From Bog-473 sp963828825 (GTDB taxonomy: Bacteria > Actinomycetota > Acidimicrobiia > Acidimicrobiales > RAAP-2), in contig CAWHGF010000004.1 of the NCBI GenBank assembly GCA_963828825.1, positions 744,001 to 808,000 of the forward strand: a stretch of DNA of 64,000 nucleotides, read 5' to 3'. Below the pieces are notes generated by a model. That model did not search any database. It was not told where the DNA came from and saw only the letters and a program-made list of their open reading frames with translations. The position numbers and the translations under genes are program-made. Within the stretch, counting starts at the first letter, position 1. Each line of letters starts with the position of its first letter. Below, one piece after another: positions 8,653-18,114 of the stretch.

Positions 8653-8683
8653 GGTGTCACGAAAGGCGAAATCTGGTGACACC
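8653..8683. terminator. Inverted repeat downstream of nrdJ
   Basis: GGTGTCAC (8653-8660) and GTGACACC (8676-8683) form an 8-bp stem with a 15-base loop, about 40 bases beyond the nrdJ stop. A third partial copy, GTGTCACC, lies at 8698-8705. There is no clear U-tract, so the terminator role is a guess. Confidence 0.35.
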
Positions 8684-8723
8684 CCTCGCGAAATTCCGTG
8701 TCACCAAACGCGGCGAATTCTCA

Positions 8724-11576
8724 TTACGAGCACCCGCTGGTCGACCCGCAGCTCCCGCAGACGTAGCACGAACCGGCCCGCTGCATGGTGTTGCCGCAGT
8801 TGTAACAGAGCGGCGCGTCGAGCTGCTCCGCGCGTCCCACCGACCGCTCGGCCGGAAGTGCCGCACCGGTCACTGCCGCAACGCCGTTGCTGAGCCCATC
8901 GTCGACGAGCCCGACGGAGGGCGTCGCCATCTCCTCCACGCCAGGCAACGTCGGCTGTGTCCGCTCCTGGGTGGAGAGGATGCCGAGTTCCGAACGCTCC
9001 TCCACCGGCAGGAAGTCCAGCGCCAACCGGCGGAAGATGTAGTCGATGAGGCTGGTGGCGATCCGCAGCTCCGGGTCGTCGGTGATGCCGGCCGGCTCGA
9101 ACTTCATGTTGGCGAACTTGCGCACGAAGGTGGCCAGCGGCACGCCGTGCTGCAGCCCGAGGCTGATCGAAATGGAGAAGGCGTCCATGATCCCCGCCAG
9201 GGTCGACCCCTGCTTGGAGACCTTGATGAACACCTCGCCCGGGCGCCCGTCCTCGTACTCGCCGACCGTCACGTAGCCCTCGCAGTCGGCCACCCGGAAC
9301 GAGAACGTCTTCGAATTGCGCTTCCGGGGCAGGCGCTCGCGCACCGCGCCGACCACCACGGACGACGTCGCCCGCTGCTGCTCGTGCACCAGCGCCGCTT
9401 CGAGCTCGGCGATGCGTTCGGCGGTCGCCCGGGCCCTCGCCTCGGCCTCCGAGCCCGGCGGGGCAACGTCGCCGCCCTCCACCGTAGGCTCCTTCTTGGT
9501 CGTCGAGAGGGGCTGGGCCACCTTGCAGTTGTCCCGGTAGATGGCCACCGCCTTGATTCCCAGGCGCCATGCCTCGATGTGCAGCTGCTCCACGTCCTCG
9601 ACGGTCACGTCCTCGGGCATGTTGACCGTCTTGGAGATGGCGCCGCTGATGAAGGGCTGCACCGCCCCCATCATGCGGATGTGGCCCGTGTAGTGGATGG
9701 TGTTGTCGCCCATGGAGCAGGCGAAGACGGGCAGGTGCTCAGGGGCCAGGTGCGGGGCGCCGAGGATCGACATGTGCTCGTTGACGTAGGCCACGATGTC
9801 CTCGGCCTGCTCGACTCCGTAACCCAACTTGGCCAGCGCCCGGGGCACCGTCTGGTTGACGATCGACATCGTGCCGCCACCGACCAGCTTCTTGGTCTTG
9901 ACCAGGCCGAGGTCGGGCTCGACGCCGGTGGTATCGCAATCCATGAGCAAGCCGATGGTTCCGGTTGGCGCCAAAACGCTGGCCTGCGAGTTGCGCACAC
10001 CGTAGGCCTCGGCCAGGTCGACCGCCCGGTCCCAGGCCTCCTGGGCCGCCGAGAGCAATTCGGGCGGCACGACGTCCTCGTCGATGCGGGCCGCCGCGGC
10101 CTGGTGCATGCGCAGGACGTTGAGCATCGGCTCCGCGTTGTCGTGGTAGCCGGCGAACGGTCCCATGCGGGCCGCGGTGCGGGCCGAGGTGGCGTAGGCG
10201 TGTCCCGTCAACAGCGCCGTGATGGCCGCCGCCCAGGCCCGCCCGGCGTCGGAGTCGTAGGGCAGGCCCTGCGCCATGAGCAGGGCACCCAGGTTGGCGT
10301 AGCCGATGCCGAGTTGGCGGAAGGCACGTGTGGTCTCCCCGATCTTCTCGGTCGGATAGTCGGCGTTACCGACGATGATCTCCTGCCCGGTGAACATGAC
10401 CGCCACCCCTGCCTTGAAGCCATCCACGTCGAACTCGTCGTTCTCGTCGAGGAACGTCAGCAGATTGAGCGAAGCGAGATTACAGGCTGAATTATCCAGG
10501 TGAACGTACTCGGAGCATGGGTTGCTTCCTCTGATCGGGCCCGTATTGGACGCCGTGTGCCAGCGGTTGATGGTGGTGTCGTACTGCAGTCCCGGGTCGG
10601 CACATTCCCAGGCCGAATGGGCGATCTGGCGGAACAGGTCGCGGGCGGGCACCGTCCGCACGACCGAGCCGTCGGTCCGCGCCGTCAGGTTCCAGTCGCG
10701 CCCGTCGATCACGGCCTCCATGAACTCGTCGGTCACCCGCACGGAGTTGTTGGCGTTCTGATACTGGGTCGAGTGGCTGTCCGCCCCGTCGAGGTCCATG
10801 TCGAAGCCGGCGTCACGCAGCACCCGGGCCTTGCGCTCCTCGATCGCCTTGCACCAGATGAAGTCCTCGACGTCGGGATGGTCGGAGTCGAGGATCACCA
10901 TCTTGGCGGCGCGGCGCGTCTTGCCTCCGGACTTGATCGTGCCGGCCGAGGCGTCCGCACCGCGCATGAAGCTGACCGGGCCCGACGCCGTTCCGCCGCC
11001 CTTCAACAGCTCGTGCGATGAGCGGATGCGCGACAGGTTGACGCCGGCGCCCGAACCGCCCTTGAAGATGATGCCCTCCTCGGTGTACCAGTGGAGGATC
11101 GAGTCCATCGTGTCCTCGACCGAGAGGATGAAACAGGCGGACCCCTGCTGAGGCACGCCCTGCACGCCGATGTTGAACCAGACCGGCGAGTTGAACGCCG
11201 CCTTCTGGTGGATGATGAGGTACTTGAGCTCGTGGTTGAAGACCAGGGCCTCCTCGTCGTCGACGAAGTAGCCGTCCTTGATCCCCCACGCCGTCAGCGT
11301 GTCGGCCACCCGGTCGGCCACCTGGCGCAGCGACCACTCGCGCTCCTCGGTGCCGAGGGTCCCCCGGAAGTACTTCTGCGCCAAGATGTTGGTGGCGTTC
11401 ACGCTCCAGGACTCGGGCACCTCGACGCCGAGCTGCTCGAAGGCCACTGTGCCGTCCCGGAAATTCGTGATGCGGGCGTCGCGCCGCTCCCAGGTGACCT
11501 CGTCGTAGGGGTGCACGCCTTCGGTGGTGAAGTGCCGGCGGATGCCGATCTCGGATCGCTGGGGGGCGATGGCCAT
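8724..11576 (-). CDS. nrdJ: Adenosylcobalamin-dependent ribonucleoside-diphosphate reductase (class II)
   Basis: This 950-residue class II ribonucleotide reductase makes deoxyribonucleotides using coenzyme B12. The barrel signature SNPCSEYVHLDNSACNLASLNL is present around residue 360, with PTGTIGLLMDCDTTGVEPD and the substrate-site segment FNSPVWFNIG. The C-terminal region after about residue 700 carries the extension typical of the long NrdJ subgroup and ends in Cys pairs (CYNCGN, CYVCGSCGS). These are presumably a zinc ribbon and redox cysteines. ATG 11576 is preceded by AGGAGG. No class I subunits lie nearby. Promoter elements and NrdR boxes are visible upstream (11740-11818). Confidence 0.95.
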   Translation of the reverse strand: MAIAPQRSEIGIRRHFTTEGVHPYDEVTWERRDARITNFRDGTVAFEQLGVEVPESWSVNATNILAQKYFRGTLGTEEREWSLRQVADRVADTLTAWGIKDGYFVDDEEALVFNHELKYLIIHQKAAFNSPVWFNIGVQGVPQQGSACFILSVEDTMDSILHWYTEEGIIFKGGSGAGVNLSRIRSSHELLKGGGTASGPVSFMRGADASAGTIKSGGKTRRAAKMVILDSDHPDVEDFIWCKAIEERKARVLRDAGFDMDLDGADSHSTQYQNANNSVRVTDEFMEAVIDGRDWNLTARTDGSVVRTVPARDLFRQIAHSAWECADPGLQYDTTINRWHTASNTGPIRGSNPCSEYVHLDNSACNLASLNLLTFLDENDEFDVDGFKAGVAVMFTGQEIIVGNADYPTEKIGETTRAFRQLGIGYANLGALLMAQGLPYDSDAGRAWAAAITALLTGHAYATSARTAARMGPFAGYHDNAEPMLNVLRMHQAAAARIDEDVVPPELLSAAQEAWDRAVDLAEAYGVRNSQASVLAPTGTIGLLMDCDTTGVEPDLGLVKTKKLVGGGTMSIVNQTVPRALAKLGYGVEQAEDIVAYVNEHMSILGAPHLAPEHLPVFACSMGDNTIHYTGHIRMMGAVQPFISGAISKTVNMPEDVTVEDVEQLHIEAWRLGIKAVAIYRDNCKVAQPLSTTKKEPTVEGGDVAPPGSEAEARARATAERIAELEAALVHEQQRATSSVVVGAVRERLPRKRNSKTFSFRVADCEGYVTVGEYEDGRPGEVFIKVSKQGSTLAGIMDAFSISISLGLQHGVPLATFVRKFANMKFEPAGITDDPELRIATSLIDYIFRRLALDFLPVEERSELGILSTQERTQPTLPGVEEMATPSVGLVDDGLSNGVAAVTGAALPAERSVGRAEQLDAPLCYNCGNTMQRAGSCYVCGSCGSTSGCS

Positions 11577-11739
11577 GGCCTTGGGGTCCTCCTGTTGGCT
11601 CGTTCTGAGGGGTTTCGCTGCTTGCCTGTGGTTGCTGCTACCTGCTGGTCGGCGCCGTCACCCCACCCCCAGTCCAGCGGAGCGGTGTCTCACGGCGCGT
11701 CTCCCGATCCAGCGTCCGAAAGGGGCTTCAGTCGCCTCA

Positions 11740-11755
11740 CCACAATATATAGTGG
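11740..11755. promoter_or_regulatory. NrdR box 1 upstream of nrdJ
   Basis: CCACAATATATAGTGG closely matches the NrdR consensus acaCwAtATaTwGtgt, including the AT-rich symmetrical core. It lies in the transcribed leader region about 165 bases before the nrdJ start codon. Confidence 0.75.
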
Positions 11756-11771
11756 TTGGCCCCTCCCCGAG

Positions 11772-11787
11772 ACACGAGATGCTGTGT
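11772..11787. promoter_or_regulatory. NrdR box 2 (degenerate) overlapping the predicted nrdJ start site
   Basis: ACACGAGATGCTGTGT matches 12 of 16 consensus positions, with both ends (ACAC and GTGT) intact. It sits 32 bases from box 1, close to three helical turns, which is the usual spacing of paired NrdR boxes. Confidence 0.6.
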
Positions 11788-11788
11788 T

Positions 11789-11818
11789 ATTACAGCACTG
11801 TAGTTACGTGGTTGTCAA
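11789..11818 (-). promoter_or_regulatory. Predicted housekeeping-type promoter for nrdJ
   Basis: On the minus strand TTGACA (11813-11818) is a perfect -35 and TGTAAT (11789-11794) a 5/6 -10, separated by 18 bases. Transcription would start near 11782, inside NrdR box 2. A palindrome TGCATG-N7-CATGCA at 11824-11842 lies just upstream of the -35. Confidence 0.65.
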
Positions 11819-11936
11819 CAACATGCATGCCGTATTCATGCAGGTCACGGGCCGCTCGCGATTGTTTGCGCGAGAAGCCCGCCAAACGGGGTCGCCCCGG
11901 CGACGACGAGCCCCGAAGGGTTAGCGTCAACACCCC

Positions 11937-13472
<1,536 letters not shown>

Positions 13473-13487
<15 letters not shown>

Positions 13488-13504
13488 GGACGCAGGATCA
13501 TGAG
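13473..13504. repeat. Perfect 16-bp tandem duplication spanning the glpK stop codon
   Basis: GACGCAGGATCATGAG occurs twice head to tail (13473-13488, 13489-13504). The first copy contains the last codons and TGA of glpK. This is a recent slippage-type duplication with no effect on the coding sequence. Confidence 0.9.
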
Positions 13505-13604
13505 ACAGGAATTCCCTCTGAACCAGGATCAAGAGAAATAAAGCAAGGAAATCCTTGTTATATTGCCTGGAAGAGCGGACCGCCGCTCGGAAGGGTGGGC
13601 AGCC

Positions 13605-14321
13605 ATGAGCGTGGCGATCGTGACAGGAGCATCCCGGGGACTCGGGGAGGCGCTGGCGACGGGCCTGGCCGGGGCCGGCTGGTCGCTCGTGGTCGACGGG
13701 CGGGACCCGGCCACGTTGGACGCGGCCGCCGACCGCATCCGCGCGCAGGCGACAGGCGGCGCACGCGTCGTCGGCGTCGTGGGCGACATCACCGATCGCG
13801 ACCACCGCCACGACTTGACCGCCGCCGCCTTCGAGTTGGGCGGCCTCGACCTCGTCGTGAACAACGCCGGGACACTGGGCACGTCGCCGCTCCCCTCTCT
13901 GGCCGACTACCCCCTGAGTGATCTGCGCGTCGCGTTCGAGGTCAACGTCGTGGCCCCACTGGGCCTGCTGCAGGACGCGCTCCCACTCCTGCTCCAAGCG
14001 CCGCATCCGCGCGTGCTCAACGTGACGTCGGACGCCGCGGTGGAGGCCTACGAGGGCTGGGGAGGCTACGGCGCCGGCAAAGCGGCGCTCGAGCATCTCG
14101 GTGCGGTGCTCGCAGTCGAGTTCCCGGCCTTGACCGTCTGGTCGGTCGATCCGGGGGATCTGCGCACGGCCATGCATCAGGCCGCGTTCCCCGGTGAGGA
14201 CATCTCGGATCGGCCCGAGCCGAACACGGTGGTGCCGGCATTCCTGGAGCTCATCGGCAGTGATCGCCCGAGCGGCCGCTTCCGCGCCACGGAGTTACTC
14301 TCGACGGGAGCGGTGGCGTGA
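13605..14321 (+). CDS. Short-chain dehydrogenase/reductase
   Basis: The 238-residue classical SDR has TGASRGLG near residue 7, NNAG, the catalytic Ser in NVTSDAA and a YGAGK catalytic pair. The protein is short and ends soon after the substrate loop. ATG 13605 is preferred because the SDR fold begins immediately (MSVAIVTGAS). The upstream in-frame sequence includes the intergenic duplication region. Its stop overlaps the next start (GTGA), coupling it to the QueA-like gene. The substrate is unknown. Confidence 0.85.
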   Translation: MSVAIVTGASRGLGEALATGLAGAGWSLVVDGRDPATLDAAADRIRAQATGGARVVGVVGDITDRDHRHDLTAAAFELGGLDLVVNNAGTLGTSPLPSLADYPLSDLRVAFEVNVVAPLGLLQDALPLLLQAPHPRVLNVTSDAAVEAYEGWGGYGAGKAALEHLGAVLAVEFPALTVWSVDPGDLRTAMHQAAFPGEDISDRPEPNTVVPAFLELIGSDRPSGRFRATELLSTGAVA

Positions 14322-15412
14322 GCGCGCTGCCGGCGCCAGGCCTGGAACACCCGGTGACGGCCCGTCTGTCTGAACTACACCCGCTGTCGTTCTCCCTTCC
14401 CCCCGAGCTCGAGGCCCCCTCCCCGCCCGAGTACCGCGGCATGACCCGCGACGCCGTCCGCATGCTGGTGGCCACCCGCTCCGACGGCGCGCTGGTGCAC
14501 TCCACCTTCTCCGAGCTCCCTCGCTTCCTCGACGAGGGCGATCTGGTGGTGATCAACACATCGGGCACTCTCGCCGCCGAGCTCGACGGCACGGCGCCCG
14601 ACGGCTCGGCCGTGCAGGTCCACCTCTCGACCAGCTTGCCCGCCGGACTGTGGACCGTGGAGGTCCGCCGCGACGGGCGGGCCCACCTCGGCGCCGAACC
14701 GGGTGACACCATCGAGCTGCCCGGCGGGGGCCGCGTGGCGCTGTTGTCCCCGTACGCCCCCGGCCCCGGCGGATTCGGTGTGCGGCTGTGGGTCTCCACC
14801 CTCCAGACACCCGAGCGCCTGCACAGCTTCCTGGCCCGTCACGGCCGCCCCATCCGCTACGGCTACGTCCAGGGCAGCTACCCGATCGGGGCCTACCAGA
14901 ACGTCTACGCCACCGAGCCGGGGTCGGCCGAGATGCCCAGCGCCGGGCGCCCCTTCACGCCGGAGGTGCTCACGCGCCTGGTGTCCAAGGGAGTCGGCGT
15001 CGCGCCACTCCTGCTCCACACTGGGGTCGCCTCGCTCGAGGCCAGAGAGCCGCCCTACGCCGAGTACTTCCGCGTCTCGCTGCCCACGGCACACCGGATC
15101 AACGACACCCGGCGCTCCGGGGGCCGCGTCATCGCCGTCGGCACGACCGTGGTACGCGCGCTCGAGTCCGTGGTCGACGAACATGGCCACGTGCACCCGA
15201 GCGAAGGCTGGACCGAGACGGTGGTGTCACCCGAGCACCCCGTGCGGTCGATCGACGGGTTCCTCACCGGATGGCACGAGCCGGAGGCCTCGCACCTCGC
15301 CATGCTCGAGGCCATCGCAGGCCGGCCGCTGCTCGAGGCGTCCTACGCCGCCGCGCTGGAAGAGGGGTACCTGTGGCACGAGTTCGGCGACGTCCACCTG
15401 ATCCTGCCGTGA
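14318..15412 (+). CDS. QueA-like protein (S-adenosylmethionine:tRNA ribosyltransferase-isomerase family), divergent
   Basis: The 364-residue protein aligns with QueA in block order: GDLVVINTSGTLAAEL; IRYGYV plus YQNVYATEPGSAEMPSAGRPFT; VSKGVGVAPLLLHTGVAS; and GGRVIAVGTTVVRALES. QueA adds the epoxycyclopentanediol ring to preQ1-tRNA in queuosine synthesis. Several QueA blocks are altered, for example NTSG where canonical QueA has NDTR and HTGVAS where it has HVGxGTF. No other queuosine gene is in the window. It may be a divergent paralogue with another SAM-dependent role. It is coupled by 4-base overlaps to the SDR upstream and the regulator downstream. Confidence 0.75.
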   Translation: MSALPAPGLEHPVTARLSELHPLSFSLPPELEAPSPPEYRGMTRDAVRMLVATRSDGALVHSTFSELPRFLDEGDLVVINTSGTLAAELDGTAPDGSAVQVHLSTSLPAGLWTVEVRRDGRAHLGAEPGDTIELPGGGRVALLSPYAPGPGGFGVRLWVSTLQTPERLHSFLARHGRPIRYGYVQGSYPIGAYQNVYATEPGSAEMPSAGRPFTPEVLTRLVSKGVGVAPLLLHTGVASLEAREPPYAEYFRVSLPTAHRINDTRRSGGRVIAVGTTVVRALESVVDEHGHVHPSEGWTETVVSPEHPVRSIDGFLTGWHEPEASHLAMLEAIAGRPLLEASYAAALEEGYLWHEFGDVHLILP

Positions 15413-16131
15413 ACGCCGAGCCCGCCCTGTCGACCGAGACCGACGCCGTCACCGGGACGGCCGAACCCGAGTCACCCCTGCAACAGCTGCCGACGACGAG
15501 GCGGGCCATCCTCAACCTGCTGAAGCGCCAGGGCCCCCTGGACGCCTCGGCCGTCGCCGGTGCGCTGGCCCTCACCCCCGCCGCCATCCGGCTGCAGTTG
15601 AGCCACCTGGAAGACGACGGGCTCCTGACCCATTTCGACGAGGTTGCCGAAGGGGCGCGGCGCGGCCGTCCCCGTCACGTGTACGAGCTGGCCTCGGCGG
15701 CCGAGGCGCTCTACCCGAAGCGCTACGGCGACCTGACGACCGAGCTCCTCGGCTACCTCGGTGGCCCGGGCGCCAGCCAGGTCGACGAGCTCTTCGAGCA
15801 ACGGCGCCAGCGACGCGTCGCTGGCGCGCTCCCAAAGACGGCGCACCTCCCCTTCGACGAACAGGTCGCCGCGCTCACCGCCATCCTCGACGAGGACGGG
15901 TACCTGGCCGAGGCGGAGCGCCTCGACGACGGGAGCTGGCGGATCACCGAGCACAATTGCGCCATCCTCACGGTCGCCCATGGGTTCGCACAGGCGTGCA
16001 CCAGCGAGCTCGCCTTCATCCGCGACGCGCTCCCCGGAGCGACCGTGCGCCGGGTGGCGCATCTCATGGACGGGGCGCACGTGTGCGCCTACGTGGTCAG
16101 CCCGCCGGAGTCGTCGAGTCCGCCGACCTGA
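15409..16131 (+). CDS. SufR-like winged-helix regulator with C-terminal cysteines
   Basis: The 240-residue regulator has a winged helix (RRAILNLLKRQGPLDASAVAGALALTPAAIRLQLSHLEDDGLL) followed by RRGRPRHVYELAS, the usual wing of SufR/DeoR-type proteins. The C-terminal half contains HNCAILTVAHGFAQACTSE and a final HVCAYVV, giving three cysteines in the positions that bind an Fe-S cluster in SufR. It could therefore sense iron-sulfur status or redox state. No suf operon is visible. GTG 15409 overlaps the QueA-like stop. It ends in a 35-base convergent overlap with the ACT gene. Confidence 0.75.
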   Translation: MNAEPALSTETDAVTGTAEPESPLQQLPTTRRAILNLLKRQGPLDASAVAGALALTPAAIRLQLSHLEDDGLLTHFDEVAEGARRGRPRHVYELASAAEALYPKRYGDLTTELLGYLGGPGASQVDELFEQRRQRRVAGALPKTAHLPFDEQVAALTAILDEDGYLAEAERLDDGSWRITEHNCAILTVAHGFAQACTSELAFIRDALPGATVRRVAHLMDGAHVCAYVVSPPESSSPPT

Positions 16132-16357
16132 TCTCCAGCACGGAGACGCCGTCCACCTCGTGGATCTCGCTCCGCAGCAGCTCCACGAGGTGTTCTCCGC
16201 CGATCTCGACAAGGAACTCGTCCACGGCCTGGCCACCGTCGCGCTCGAGGATATTGATCGCCACGATGTCGCCCCCGACGGCCCCGATCCGACTCGCCAC
16301 CAGACCCAGCGCCCCGGGGCGGTCCGGCAGTGCGATCCGCACCACGTAGCCAGCCAT
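16097..16357 (-). CDS. Single ACT-domain protein
   Basis: The 86-residue product is one ACT domain (beta-alpha-beta-beta-alpha-beta). It begins YVVRIALPDRPGALGLVASRIGAVGGDIVAINI and ends VDGVSVLEIRS. The DRPGALG loop is the typical ligand-binding turn of amino-acid-sensing ACT domains. Free-standing ACT proteins may act as regulatory subunits. Its 3' end overlaps the SufR-like gene on the other strand by 35 bases, so one transcript is antisense to the other. Confidence 0.8.
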   Translation of the reverse strand: MAGYVVRIALPDRPGALGLVASRIGAVGGDIVAINILERDGGQAVDEFLVEIGGEHLVELLRSEIHEVDGVSVLEIRSADSTTPAG

Positions 16358-16457
16358 GGGCCCAACGTTAGGCGGTCAGTGTGAACTGCTTGTTTCAGAT
16401 TGCTTACGAGTAGCCCGTGCTGGGCACTCGCTCAGGCACGATCGCCCGAGGGCGTGC

Positions 16458-17141
16458 TCAGGCCGAGGCCACGCTCGCCCGGGTCGGGACGTACTCGTCG
16501 ACGTACGCACGCTCGGAGAGGCGGGCGATCTCATGCATCAGCTCATCGGTGAAGGCCCGGCACTGGGTGTGGTCGTGGTTCGCCAACGGGTCGTCGGGGT
16601 TCTCCGGCGGGTCCATCTGCAGGGGCTTGCCGAAGCGGATGATGACGGTCTTGAACGGCCGCATGAAGTTGGAGTTCACCGGCTGCACGTCGACCGTCCC
16701 GATCACGCCCACCGGAATGATGGGCACCCCGCACTCACGCGACAGCCTCGTGACTCCCGTCCGTCCCTTGTGCACGTAGGGGTCAAGGGTGCGCGTGCCC
16801 TCCGGGTACAGGCCCAGGATGCGCCCCTGACCGAGGACGTCGTTGCGCGCCGTCTCGAGTGCCCGTTCTGAGGCACTGCCCCCGGTGCGCCGGATCGGGA
16901 TCTGCCCGGCCGCCCGGAAGAACCATGCCGTCTTCCACGAGTCGAAGTACTCCGCCTTGGCCAGGAACGTGACCTTGCGCCGGACCACCAGGGGGATGAA
17001 GAAGGAATCGCAGAAGGACTGATGGTTGGCCGCCAGCACGGCCGGGCCGTGCGTGGGGATGTTCTCCCGACCTTCGACCCTCACGCGGAAGAACACGTAG
17101 AAGACCGGGGTCAGGATCGCCTTGAGCACCCAGTACGTCAC
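16458..17141 (-). CDS. 1-acyl-sn-glycerol-3-phosphate acyltransferase (PlsC family)
   Basis: The 227-residue membrane-associated acyltransferase has the HX4D motif NHQSFCD and a second block FFRAAGQIPIRR. The EGT block LYPEGTRTLD and a fourth block VPIIPVGVIG follow. It would acylate lysophosphatidate in phospholipid synthesis. GTG 17141 (VTYWVLKAILTPVFYVFF) places a hydrophobic anchor at the N-terminus; longer in-frame starts overlap the divergent SMP-30 gene and look like antisense sequence. It is divergent from that gene across about 95 bases. Confidence 0.85.
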   Translation of the reverse strand: MTYWVLKAILTPVFYVFFRVRVEGRENIPTHGPAVLAANHQSFCDSFFIPLVVRRKVTFLAKAEYFDSWKTAWFFRAAGQIPIRRTGGSASERALETARNDVLGQGRILGLYPEGTRTLDPYVHKGRTGVTRLSRECGVPIIPVGVIGTVDVQPVNSNFMRPFKTVIIRFGKPLQMDPPENPDDPLANHDHTQCRAFTDELMHEIARLSERAYVDEYVPTRASVASA

Positions 17142-17235
17142 GGGCCAAAGGTACCCCCGACGGGCGCTGTCCGCACCGGGCCCCGGCTGTGCTGAACTGC
17201 GGTGCCGGATTCGGCCGGGAATGGAGGTGCGCATC

Positions 17236-18114
17236 GTGACGAGTGAGACCCTGACAGCCGAGCCGTTCGTCGCGGGCCTCTTTTTCGGCGAGTGCCCGCG
17301 CTGGCACGACGGCCGCCTCTGGTACTCGGACTTCTTCGACAACGCCATCTTCTCGGTGGCGCCCAACGGCGAGCGCCGGGTCGAGGTGGACTTCGACGGT
17401 GAGCCGGCGGGCCTGGGCTGGCTCCCCGACGGGCGCCTGCTGTTCAACTCTCGCCTCGACCGCGTCGTGATGCGTCGTGAGGAGGACGGGACGCTCGTGG
17501 AGCACGGCGACCTCAAGCCGTGGGCGACGTGGCACGCCAACGACATGGTGGTGGCGTCCAACGGCCAGGCCTACTCGGGCAACTTCGGTTTCGACCTCGA
17601 CGGCCTGTACGACGGGTCGGTCGAGTCGAGCGCCATCGCCCCCGCATCCCTGGTGCGCGTGGATCCCGACGGCACCAGCCGCGAAGCGGCCGACGACCTC
17701 CAGTTCCCGAACGGCACGGTCATCACTGAGGACGGTGGCACGCTCATCATCGCTGAGAGCTTCGGCGGCCGGCTGAGCGCGTTCGACCGCGCCACCGACG
17801 GCACGCTCGCCAACCGACGCGTGTGGGCGGCGTTGGAGCGCATCGCCCCCGACGGCATCTGCCTCTGTGCCGACGGCTCCGTCTGGGTGGCCAACGCGCT
17901 GGCGCCGGAATGCGTGCGGGTCGCCGAGGGCGGAGAGGTCCTCGAGCGCGTGACGACGTCCATGAACTGCTACGCCTGCATGCTGGGCGACGACGACCGG
18001 TCCACGCTCTACATGGTCACGGCCGTCGACAGCAACGCCACCACGGCGCGGGCGACCCGCAACGGCGCGCTCGAAAAGGTGCGGACGACGGTGCCCGGAG
18101 CCGGCTTGCCGTGA
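17236..18114 (+). CDS. SMP-30/gluconolactonase-family protein
   Basis: The 292-residue six-bladed beta-propeller has CPRWHDGRLWYSDFFDNAI, AGLGWLPDGRLLF, WHANDMVVASNGQAYSGN and FPNGTVITEDGGTLIIAES. The early FxECPRW Glu, the Asn of HANDM and the C-terminal aspartate are the usual divalent-metal ligands of lactonases. It probably hydrolyses a lactone. GTG 17236 is preferred because GGAGG (17223-17227) is 8 bases upstream. An ATG at 17221 overlaps that site, exactly as at 5704. It is coupled to the SGNH hydrolase by an ATGA overlap. Confidence 0.85.
   Translation: MTSETLTAEPFVAGLFFGECPRWHDGRLWYSDFFDNAIFSVAPNGERRVEVDFDGEPAGLGWLPDGRLLFNSRLDRVVMRREEDGTLVEHGDLKPWATWHANDMVVASNGQAYSGNFGFDLDGLYDGSVESSAIAPASLVRVDPDGTSREAADDLQFPNGTVITEDGGTLIIAESFGGRLSAFDRATDGTLANRRVWAALERIAPDGICLCADGSVWVANALAPECVRVAEGGEVLERVTTSMNCYACMLGDDDRSTLYMVTAVDSNATTARATRNGALEKVRTTVPGAGLP

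Noticed and set aside
8361..10490. 709-codon open frame on the plus strand opposite nrdJ
   Set aside because: Apart from the MarR piece at its start, it is antisense to a clear nrdJ gene and has Arg/Gly/Asp/His-rich composition typical of shadow frames in GC-rich DNA.
11577..11782. Cobalamin riboswitch in the nrdJ leader
   Set aside because: The 205-base leader shows no B12 box or expected stems; NrdR boxes explain the regulation.
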